Origin: Saxidomus purpurata
Taxonomy: Eukaryota; Mollusca; Bivalvia; Venerida; Veneridae
Assembly (NCBI GenBank): GCA_022818135.1
Contig: JAFMSR010000012.1
Coordinates: forward strand, 11,457,862 to 11,521,861
Reading direction: 5' to 3'
DNA: 64,000 nucleotides
Under the pieces are notes generated by a model. It was given only the letters and a program-made list of their open reading frames with translations, was not told the DNA's origin and searched no databases. This document shows, piece after piece, positions 12,765-22,900 of the stretch. The translations under genes were made by a program, and so were the position numbers. How positions within the stretch are numbered: the stretch's first letter is position 1; each line of letters begins with the position of its first letter.

Positions 12765-13905
12765 ATTTCAGGGGTGCAAGCTCTTCAAAGAGTCAAAAAA
12801 TATCTGGCATTTCAGGGGTGTATACTCTTCAAAATCCTTCAATCAATAACTGGGATTTCAGGGGAGCATACTCTTCAGAGTCCATTTAATCAATAACTGA
12901 CATTTCTGGGAATCATATTTTTCAAAATCCAATTCAAACATTAAGTTCAGTTTCAGGGGAGCATAACTTTCAAAAGCCATTCAATCAATAACTAACGTTT
13001 CAGGGGAGCATACCCTTCAAAATCCATAAAATCAATAACTAACGTTTCAGGGGAGTATACCCTTCAAAATCCATTCAATCAATAACTAACGTTTTAGAGG
13101 GTACATACTCTTCGAAATCCATTCAATCTATAACTAACGTTTCAGGGATACATACTCTTCAAAATCCAGTTCAAACAATAACTGGCAAAATAGGGGAGCA
13201 TACTCGTAAAATCCAATTCAAACAGTAAGATACTTTTCAGGGGTGCATACCCATTAAGGTCTGTTCAAACAATAACTTGCATTCCTGTGTGCCTACTCTT
13301 AAAGTTTATTAAAACGGCATTTCAGGGTTCAAAGCAAACAATAGACGACTTTTCAGGAAAACAAAAAAACAAAAATAATATCAAACAGGGAATGCCACAT
13401 ACATACAATGTGTGACTTCTAAGGGCGCATACTCTTCAAAGTCCATTAGATCAGGAGATAACTGGCATTTCAGGAGATTGTGCTCTTCAAAGCTTATTCA
13501 ACCAATATTGACATTTCATGGATGTGTACTCTTCAAGGTCGGTTCACACATATATTCAATCATATATTTCTGACCAACCCACGGATTAAAACAATAACTT
13601 GCATTTCAAGGGAGCATACTCTATGAATTCCATTCAAACAAATGACGATTCGGAGGGAGGGGGGGGGCATACTTTTAAAAGCCCTTTCAAGCAGATAGTG
13701 GCATTTCAGGGGAGCATACTCGTAAAATTCAATTAAAACAGAAAGAGTTCAAGAGAAAATATTCTTCAAAATCTATTCAAACAATATCTGTCATTTCGGC
13801 TCTAACAAAAGGTGACTGAAAACGTGACTTTTCAAGTGAGCATAGTTGTCAAAGTCTATTCAAACGATAATTTGCGATTCAGGGGTGCATATTATTACAT
13901 TTATT
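12765..13905. repeat. Degenerate satellite, unit about 65-75 bp
   Basis: Many copies follow the pattern catttcaggggagcatac, then tcttcaaaatccattcaa, then tcaataact. Copies are strongly diverged, so the array is old. The same motif resumes at about 16620-17130, beyond the LINE insertion. Confidence 0.8.
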
Positions 13906-14050
13906 TGCTGTAGGCTGCTAGAAAAGATAGAAAAGAGATAGTTCAACATTTAGAAGAACAAAATATAATATCAGTACATCAACATGGTTTTCAGCAAGGT
14001 TATTCCTGCATCACACAACTCCTAGAAATCATTGAGGACTGGTCGGAGAC

Positions 14051-14537
14051 TGATTTGATTTGATTTGATGAGAATTTTATCAAGGTCCGTCCCAAAGAGC
14101 ATGTATGTTAGCTTAATATTGGGATGAGACCCCGGCATGTCTCCCGTCATGCCTGAAAGAGAAAAGTTTGATGCCAAAAAATAGGAGAAATTTACCTGAC
14201 TGCAATTTCCAGCCAGTATAGCCAAAGGTTGAATTTGATTGGTTGCCAAAGAGTAGGCCTGTCACGGCGACCAGTGAGATCTAAGTGTGATTGACCTAGT
14301 TTGTATGTCTGGATCGTGGAAGCCTAACAGTTTTTAGAGAATTTTGGTACTAGATGGTATATTTGTTTGTTTTGTAACGTACAAATCCTCTTTAATAAAT
14401 TGTTGTCCTATTTTTACTTTGCTTATCTTTTTGTGATGATAAAAATTCTTTAATCGTCCTGAATGAGAGAATAAAATGCTGTCCGAAAGATGTTTTTACT
14501 TATTTTAACAAGTTAAAAGTATGCATGAAAGTTTGAC
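14051..14537 (-). mobile_element. SINE-like insertion with 12-bp target-site duplication
   Basis: The 487-bp segment interrupts the LINE frame and is bounded by identical ctggtcggagac copies at 14039-14050 and 14538-14549. The plus-strand start is a short (tgattt)n run, so on the minus strand the insert ends in a simple-repeat tail, as retroposed elements do. No clear tRNA head was recognised. Confidence 0.7.
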
Positions 14538-15128
14538 CTGGTCGGAGACAGCCGAAAATGGGCAAGATATAGCTAGATTTTCGTGCTGCCTTCGATAAAG
14601 TCCCACACAAGAGATTGCTTAAAATAATTTGAGGTTATGGTATCAGAGGGAATGTATACAATTGGTTAAAGCACTTCCTACAGAACCGTCTACGGCGAGT
14701 AATCATAAATGGTCACCAAAATGAATGGAAGGGGGTTAATAGTGGTGTGCCCCAAGGAAGTGTGTTAGGGCCAGTCCTTTTCTAAATTTACATAAATGAC
14801 TTACCAGAAATCATGACCTGCAAAACAAAATTATTTGCAGATGATACAAAAATCTATAGTACCTAATACAGCAGACTGTAATAGCGAGAATATGTTGCAA
14901 GAAAACATTACAAATGCATGTGAGTGGGCAAAACACTGGCAACTAACATTCAACACAAAAAAATGTAAACACATGCACATAGATAAACAAACGCAGCCTG
15001 ACAGCTTTTACATGAAAGATAACACAGACAATATTCATGAAATACAACAGGTGTCATATGAGAAAGATTTAGGTATTTCTTTTAACTGTAACATGAAATT
15101 CAGCGAACAAATTCAGTCCAAAATTAAA

Positions 15129-16101
15129 CAAGAGGGCCAAGATGGCCCTTTATCGCTCACCTTGGTACAAGTTCACTTGCCTAGTGGAAGATCACTAGAT
15201 AATGTTATATACCAAATAGGTTTTCCTATATACGCCTTTGTAAAACAAGTGACCCCCCCCCACGGGCAAGGTCAATTTTGACCCCAGGGGCATAATTTGA
15301 ACAAACTTTAAAGAGGTCTACTAGGCAATGCTACATGCCAAATATCTAAGCTCTAGGCCTTGTGGTTTCAGAGAAAAAGATTTTTAAACTTTTTCCTATA
15401 TAAACCTATGTTAAACTAAGTGACCCCCCGTGCGGGGTCAATTTTGACCCGGGGGTAATAATTTGAACAATCTTGGTAGAGGTCCACTAGCCATGCTACA
15501 TGCCAAATATCTAAGCTCTAGGCCTTGTGGTTTCAGAGAAGAAGATTTTTAAAGTTTTTCCTAAATATGCCTATGCAAAACTAAGTGACCCCCCGTGCGG
15601 GGTCAATTTTGATCCGGGGGTCATAATTTGAACAATCTAGGTAGAGGTCCACTAGCCAATGCTATATGCTAAATATCTAAGCTCCAGGCCTTGTGGTTTC
15701 AGAGAAGAAGATTTTTAAAGTTTTTCCTATATAAGCCTATGCAAAAACTAAGGGCCCACCCGCGCGGGGTCAATTTTGATCCGGGGGTCATAATTTGAAC
15801 AATCTTGGTAGAGGTCCACTAGACAATGCTACATGCCAAATATCTAAGCTCTAGGCCTCGTGGTTTCAGAGGAGAAGATTTTTAAAGATTTTCCTATTTG
15901 TTGCCATAGCAATCAGAGTTCTGCATGGAATGGAATTCTTTGAACAATTTTGGTAGAGCTTCATGCAAGGAACATTCCTGCATAGTTTTATCAACATTGG
16001 CCTAGAGGTTTCAGAGGAGATGTCATTTGAATCAAAATGTTGACGGACAACGGACAATCATCGATCAGAAAAGCTCACCCTGGCGTAGCCAGGTGAGCTA
16101 A
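15129..16101 (+). mobile_element. Non-autonomous tandem-core element (pearl/Helitron-derivative-like), copy 1
   Basis: It begins caagagggccaagatggccc, where GGGCCA/TGGCCC can pair, and ends in a hairpin made of agctcacc and ggtgagct, closing in CTAA. The core consists of about 165-170 bp tandem units, each with agtgacccccc, ggtcaattttgac, a ctaagctctaggcc block and a tttttcctatataagcc block. The interrupted LINE frame shows both borders. Bivalve pearl and HINE elements share a tandem core between conserved ends; assignment to that group is inference. No coding capacity was found. Confidence 0.7.
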
Positions 16102-16619
16102 AAAGCCAACAGAAACATTGGGTTAATATGTAAAACTTTCACACATATGGATAATGACATGTTCCTCCAATTATATAAGGCCCTAGTGAGACCCAACCTA
16201 GAATATGGCTCTGTAATATGGCCACCGAGGGGTCGTAGATCCTTTGAACAAGCTTCCAGAATGTATAGTCAAAGCATCCACCCTAAATGCATTTAGGCAA
16301 GACTTGATAAAAATTGGGGGGTTACAAACAAGTTTCTGTCAAAGTGTTCTTACAAGTGATTTAAACTCGTTTTTAACAAGTTTTTAATGCGGTTGATGTT
16401 CAGGACTGAAGTGGCTATAAACAGTTAAACTGTGAACAATATTCCATAAATTCAGGGAACAGTGTAAAAAGTGTAAATAATATGAAACATAAGTGCAGTT
16501 ATATATGAAAATTTTGCAGATAAAAAATGCAAAATTGGGAAAATTGCATCAAAGAAGGCCGCAGAAACCATTGGTTGAATGTGCTATAATAAGCACATAA
16601 TAGGCCTACATCAGTATGA

Positions 16620-17130
16620 ACAGTATGAGTATGTCCATTGAAACAATAACTGACATTTCAGGCGTGCATACACTTCAGAGTCCACTCAAACAAAATTGGT
16701 ATTTCATATATATATATACTAATTTATTTATTCTCGATTGCGAAACAAGTTCTTACAACTTAGATTAATCGCTCTCGAGACTCATTCCAGATGGAATCAA
16801 CCTCAAAGAGAGAGAGGCAATGTGGAATTATTTGTGTCTTGCCTAAGGACACTACCGACATGGCTATGGTAGGGATCGAACCCGGGGCCCTTCGATCCCG
16901 AGGCGAAGCGCTACCACTGCGCCACGGGGGCTCCACTATTCAGTATTTCACGAAGCATACTGACCTGTTAAAACAATAAATAACATTGCAATGATGCAAA
17001 GTTCGCTCAAACAATGAAACCGATTACTCTTTCATTTAACAGTAAGTGGCATTTCATGATGCATATACTTCAAAGTGTATTCAAACAATAAGCGGCTTTT
17101 CAAAGTTACATACTCTTTAAAGCGGCTTTT
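16620..17130. repeat. Second half of the degenerate satellite
   Basis: The ggcatttcatgatgcatac / caaagtgtattcaaacaata pattern of the 12765-13905 array continues here. A SINE is inserted within it at 16709-16934. Confidence 0.7.
16709..16934 (-). mobile_element. tRNA-headed SINE, family A
   Basis: On the minus strand it starts ggagcccccgtggcgcagtg, which carries an A box, followed by a B box (gggttcgatccct). A body and a tail of ataaataaattagta before an (AT)n run follow. The whole matches the plus-strand copy at 22327-22551. It is inserted in the satellite array. A tRNA-like head plus a non-tRNA body defines a SINE rather than a tRNA gene. Confidence 0.85.
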
Positions 17131-17394
17131 TCAGACAATAACTTGACAAAAGTGGTACCAACTCCAGCATATATTTGCTTCCTATACCTTTGGAGAACTA
17201 CTTACATAGATAGATCTGTCTAACGAATGATATTGCCACAATAATATATATATACATGTAGTATGTCGGATTGAAAATTTTCTGCACCAGAAACAGATAT
17301 ATGCAAACTAATATCATCGGCAAAAACTTGAAGATACATGTTGCTGCTATTAACCAATGTCTTTAACCCAGAAAAGTTAAGAAAAATACATTGA
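17131..17394. other. Non-coding spacer
   Basis: No gene or named repeat was recognised between the satellite and the second LINE fragment. Confidence 0.5.
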
Positions 17395-18080
17395 ACCAGT
17401 GTTAAATGCTAGCTGTACTGAAGACAAAGTCCAGGAGATAAAAAATAACATTAACCCCTCAAAACCACAGGGGACAGACACTGTTTATCCAAAAGTAATA
17501 AAAGAATGTCAGTCTACCATAATAACACCTCTAAAATGATTTTCGAAACTTCAACGAAAGAAGGTAAATTACCAAATCAGTGGAAATGCAAATGTAACAG
17601 CAATTTTCAAAGCAGGCAATAGGAAAAAGGCAGAAAATTACCGTCCTATTAGTATTACTCCTATTTGTTGTAGTTTAATGGAGAAAATAAAACGTGAAAG
17701 CATAGTGCATCATGTAGAATATAATGATGTAATACCCACTATTCAACAAGGATTTAGGAAGGGTTTTTCTTGTGCTACACAAGCTCACACATTAATAGGA
17801 AGGTTAAAACAGCTAACAGAAATCTTAGAAATCACTTAGGTTACTTATCTACAGTATGGTCCCCTAAGTTCAAAAAGAAACAAAAGGCAATTAAAAATGT
17901 TCAGAGACGTGCAATACGTATGGTTAAAGGTCTAAATAACAGAAACTATACAGAAAGATTAATTGTTTGGGGACTTCCAAGTTTAGAATATAGAAGGCTC
18001 AGGTCTGATTTAATACAAACGTACAAAATTCTAAATGGTCGTGATAAAATAGAGAAAAACAAACAGCCAGAGTTTCCATT
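17395..18080 (+). mobile_element. Second decayed LINE fragment, internally deleted
   Basis: The 5' part reads AENYRPISITPICCSLMEKI and TIQQGFRKGFSCATQ, which are early reverse-transcriptase motifs. About 20 bp later it jumps to WSPKFKKKQKAIKNVQRRA and GLPSLEYRRLRSDLIQTYKI, which is the extreme C-terminal end of CR1/Jockey-type ORF2. The catalytic core between them is deleted and the 5' part has frameshifts. It is clearly non-functional. Confidence 0.8.
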
Positions 18081-18567
18081 ACCATCAATAGTATCCCAAA
18101 TTAAAATTATTCGCATTATGCAATTTGGAATCTACTCCATAATAATAAAGTGCACGGACACTTATAAATATCATCAGTGACACTAATTAATAGATAGTGC
18201 CTATATGCATGTGAAATTATTGGTTGATTTGCTTCAATTTCAGTGAAAACAAACAATAAATTGCCACAGAAACGTACATCGAGTATCAAACTCATATCCA
18301 GCATAAATGACTTTATGAACTTTATGAACTTATGAACAACAGCTGAAGATAGTTTCGGTAATCTACAGTGATATACCGTATAAAGTATTACGCCCAAGTC
18401 CTTCCTTGCTTATAACACAGACTTTATATATACGATTTGCCATACTCAGGGATCTTAAATGCAGGTAATCTAATAAATCCTGCCAAACTGTAGAGCACTG
18501 TACTTTTTTAGTTTATTTACAGCAGGGCCTCCCTATTACTTCCCTTTGATGCTCTTCACAGTAGGAA

Positions 18568-18599
18568 GTTGTCATGGCAATTTTAATCAATATGGCGGC
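18568..18599 (+). promoter_or_regulatory. X-box plus YY1/TISU-like element upstream of the C20orf96-like gene
   Basis: gttgtcatggcaat (18568-18581) matches an RFX X-box at nearly all positions. aatatggcggc (18589-18599) is a full match to the YY1 consensus AAnATGGCGGC, and with the preceding base matches 11 of 12 TISU positions. RFX sites mark promoters of cilium genes. A TISU places the start codon, here ATG at 18592, a few bases after transcription start. A GT donor follows directly at 18600. The function is inferred from motifs and position only. Confidence 0.5.
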
Positions 18600-18927
18600 G
18601 TAGGGTGAACGTTTATTTCCTGTTTCAATATTTTCAACAAAAAAAGACAGCATGATCATCTAAAATTATGTGAAAGAAATTTATACTTGTAGTCTTTTCT
18701 CTGCACAGTTTAGGTAATTTATCTTAACTGTTTTTCGGTGATTCCATTGACTTTTGCCGGAAATAGTGACGACAAATTGAAAAATAACAAAGTTAACTGA
18801 ACTTTAGTTTGAAGGATCTGAGTTGGCAATATTGAGTCATATTGACCAACTCTGGGATAATGGCAACCAGTCATAACTGACTGTTTAGCCAAGCAACTAT
18901 GTGTATTATACAAATGTTACAAGTGCA

Positions 18928-19537
18928 TAGAGTGGTGGAACCTATGCTGGAGGTATCCCTATGCTGGTGGTATCTCCGAAAAACGGCTATTTACAGAAAA
19001 ACAGATGAAGAAAAAAATTTCAGGGTACATTCAGCATTGACAGTCGATGAAATGCTTTTAAAGCAAACGTAGTGATAGCCGCGCGTGTAGCTCTGTGATG
19101 TCACAGCAGCCATCAATTGTACTCGATCCATTTCGCTAGAAAAATTCTTAAATATAGACATCAAAATCACCCCAGTTAAAGTTAGCATTTTTGATAAAAC
19201 TTATTTATTTTGTATAAAAATATATATTCTACGGAAACTGTTATCTCTTGTTAGTTAATATTTAGGCTCTAAAACTGTTTCCCACCTGTTGGTTGTCAAA
19301 TATCACATACCGCCAGCATTGGTTCACTTCGTGGTGAAATTTCAAGTTTTGACATGGGTCGTGTCAATAGCTCCCAGAACGACATAGTCACGTGATGACG
19401 CACATCAACATCTTGTTTCGATTTAGCAGGGATAACATTATGTTTTCGCTGAGGCAAATCAGAATGGTTAGGATTTCCTACTTTCTGAACAGCTGATATA
19501 CATTCAAAATACCTCCAGCATAGGTTCCCCCACTCTA
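18928..19537. mobile_element. TIR MITE, 610 bp
   Basis: The 29-bp ends at 18928-18956 and 19509-19537 are inverted copies with one mismatch; their key block is cctatgctggaggtat. They begin and end with TA, which fits a Tc1/mariner-type TA target duplication. The interior has no transposase. It lies about 420 bp upstream of the first supported exon of the C20orf96-like gene. Confidence 0.75.
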
Positions 19538-19956
19538 CAAGTTGAAGAGACAGATTCAGATACAGACTGAACTTTTGATCGCATCCTCATGCATGAATGT
19601 CAATTTATGTAGGCTTCCTGACCAAGTAACTGACAGGCTCTCACAAAACTCTTGCTGTACGCGAAATCTCAATGTTTGGTGTAGGAAAACACGCGAATTG
19701 CCAATATATGTGTGTATATAGGTCAGTGATGAAAACAGGACCACAATCAAAACTGTTTCACAATAAGTTTTTAACAAGACTTAGTGTCGTGAGCTGCAAA
19801 TAGTCATAGATATGCTGGCATAAAGGGCTGCAAGGAGCATGTTGGCAGAGAAATCTAGAATGTATTGGCCCTGTTGTGATTTGAGTATTGAAAAAACATG
19901 TACACTTGTATTTTCATTTCCTAATTATGTTTATTTATTGTGTAAAATCTTTAGGG

Positions 19957-22900
19957 ATGGCAGCTGACTGGGGGAAAAAGCCGCAACCAGGGTAGACAGG
20001 TCTCAGTTTGAAAATGATGAATTGTTGCAACAGCTTGGTACTCAGTTTGATGTTAACTTTACAGACTATGATAAGTGGACAAGAAAAGCGAAATCAAGAC
20101 CATCAGTTAAAGAATGTAGGTTTTTATAATTACTGATATTTCCTTTGATTTTAATATGCATGATATGGGGGTGTTAGTGTTTTCGGCTAACTTCAGTTTT
20201 GGCTAACTCAATTTATATAGTAAACATGGAGTGTTTTCGGCTAAGTCAATTAGAGTAGCAGACAATAGATCAAAAGATGTTAATAGATGTTTCAATTAGG
20301 TGCGAATGGTATGTCTATGGTATTGACAACTTGTCAATTGAAATGTTTGTTCATATATACATAACAAAAGTTTTTAACATGTTGCAATATTAAAAAAAAA
20401 AAAATTATATGTAATTTAACACGTGATCGGAAGGTGTATTGGTTTAAAATTTATCATGAACACTTTGAATAAAATGATGACATTGAGATATATACAGTGA
20501 AATCTCTCTAGAGTGAACACCCTCGGGAACAAAGAAATGTGTTTGTTGTAGAGGGGTGTTGTTCTAGACAGGTCGATTTCTTAAATTGTTGATACAACGA
20601 TAAAAGAAATTGTGTGTGTCTTTTAAGGGAGGTTGTTGCTCTATGGAGGTGTTGTTCTGCGAGGTTGGACTGTACATTACTCTCATTTGGAAGCTATCTA
20701 TTTCAGCTCAAAGACAGATAGAGAAGCGAGCAGCTTCAGCGGAATCCTGCAAACATGGACAGATGACATACAGAGAAAAGAAGGAACATGCCAGGCAACA
20801 AGAAGAAGACAAGGAACGCTCTGAACGAATGAAAATATTAGAGGTAATAAGTCAGCCAAGTTGTGCCCTCAGAAGGCTTTTACTTTACACTGATGGCGGC
20901 AAGTAGTTCTGGAACCCTGCTTGCAACAAGTGAGTCAGCCTTTACACCAGGTGCAGATCATGATCAGTCTGTATATCGTTTGCAATTCAGTTGGTAAATT
21001 TTCAGCGAACACCCATTTGAGCTATTTTTGGCACTGTCCAATCTGTTTTATCATAAGCTGAGTAAAAAACAAGTGTACTGAATAAGAATACAGTAATCGG
21101 ATTTACTTTTTAGATAGATGTACATTGTACAGATGGAACTGAATATATGTGTATACCAGGACTTAAATTTTGATGTATCAGCTGAACAATACAGCTGTAA
21201 TGGTCGGTGACTCGGCATACTTTAATATTAGCGGTAGTATATTATAAACGTCTTATTTTCATTGTTTGACAGAGTAATTGTAGTTATATACTTTACAATA
21301 TAATAACATGTGCTAAATTGTTTCTCATGCTGTTTGTGGTGGAGAAGGAAAAAAGAACACAGTCTGTCAAGTAAAAGAGATCACAATTCTGTCAAGTAAA
21401 AAAGATCACAATTTTGTCAAGTGAAAAAGAACGCAGTCTGTCAAGTGAAAAAGAACACATTCCGTCAAGTGAAAAAGAACACATTTTGTCAATTAAAATG
21501 AACAACTTCTGTCAATTAAAATGAACACATTCTGTCAAGACTGCATATATGTGTAAGCTGATGTGTGTCTGTCCTGGTTGCACAAGTCAAACGTTAATTT
21601 TAACTCAATGCGGCAGGGCAATTACTGAGATTTGAACTTTATTTCAGCTGAGAATCAAAACCAGGAAGAAGACTCTGGATGAATATGAAAAGAGATATGC
21701 AGAACTGTATCCTTTGTCAAAATATATGTACTTAGACCAAGAAAAGATGATACCGTTCTGGTAACATATGGAAAAGAAACAGGGTAGGAAGGAAAAATGG
21801 TGTTTTTTTTCAAAATTACTTTATCTAAGCTTGACTTGGCACCCTTCTATACTGGAAAATGGATGATTTAGCTTATGAAAGAATGGTAAGGTAGATTCTA
21901 TATGTACAGTGGTAAGCTATGGCTTCACTGTTCCAGTCTCATCATCAGGTGGATGACTCCTGCCACCTGAAGGTCCTCCAGAGTTGCACTGAGCTAGGTG
22001 ATCAGTCTGTACCAGGGACTGCATGTGCTGCCTATCACTGCTCTCTCTCCTGCCATAAGTAGCATTAGTAGGACAATAACATTAATTTGTTTTTGCGTTA
22101 CAGCAGGGAAAGACTAACTTCATCATTCAGAACTTTCTGAGATTTATGAACTAGTTTGTAATATGTTTTTATATGACTAGTATTCTTGTTTTTTCAGGAT
22201 AAAAGAAGGAAAATACATTTGTAGCATAATATTTAGAAGCAGTTACAAAGTATAGTTCATAACGGGACACCAATATCTGTTGTGATCAGACATGGAACTA
22301 TGTTCTGCAGGTTAAAACTCCTTTGTGGAGCCACAGTGGCACAGTGGTAGCGTGTTTGCCTCAGGATCAAAGGGCCCCGGGTTTGATCCCTATCATCGCC
22401 ATGTCGGTAGTGTCCTTAGGCAAGACGCAAATTATTCCACATTGCCTCTCTGTCTTCGAGGTTGATTCCATCTGGAATGAGTCTCGCAAGCGATTAATAT
22501 AAGTTGCAAGAACTTGTTTTGCAATCGAGAATAAATAAATTAGTAGAAACTAAACTTGTTCAAAATATGTAGCATATTCCTGTGTCAGAAATGAAAATCA
22601 AAGGTAGAACCTTAACTTTGAACAGTATTGAACAGAATATAGTAATGAGAGATGAGATAGAATCAAAAGAGGAAAACACACTTGATGATGTAAAAGGGTT
22701 ATTAAGGAGATATGAGAAATACAGGGTAATGTTTGTTTTTCACTCTTTTCTGCCAATTTTTACTGACATAATTTGTGAAATTGTGATAATAAAGTATTTA
22801 AAGAGCTAACTCTTGTTAACTCTCAAACTTCAGTTGCTTTAAAAACCAAGTCACTATGTCACTTGGCCAATGGTACCAGATAAACATGTAAACCATATAT

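Larger units (their letters stand above)
13914..16235 (+). mobile_element. Decayed LINE (CR1/Jockey-type reverse transcriptase) with two nested insertions
   Basis: Reverse-transcriptase fragments read in order on this strand: a block with HQHGFQQGYSCITQLL (about 13945-14040), then FDKVPHKRLLK, SGVPQGSVLGPVLF and FADDTKIYS (about 14590-14860), then a block ending in SEQIQSKIKQ (to 15128), then LVRPNLEYGSVIW (about 16180-16220). FADD is the YxDD-type catalytic box. In-frame stops and frameshifts break it, so it is dead. The frame is split by insertions at 14051-14537 and 15129-16101. It lies inside the degenerate satellite, whose motif flanks it on both sides. Confidence 0.8.

Noticed and set aside
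22327..22400. tRNA gene from A and B boxes
   Set aside because: The head continues into a SINE body and a second copy exists at 16709-16934; the acceptor stem does not form a proper cloverleaf.
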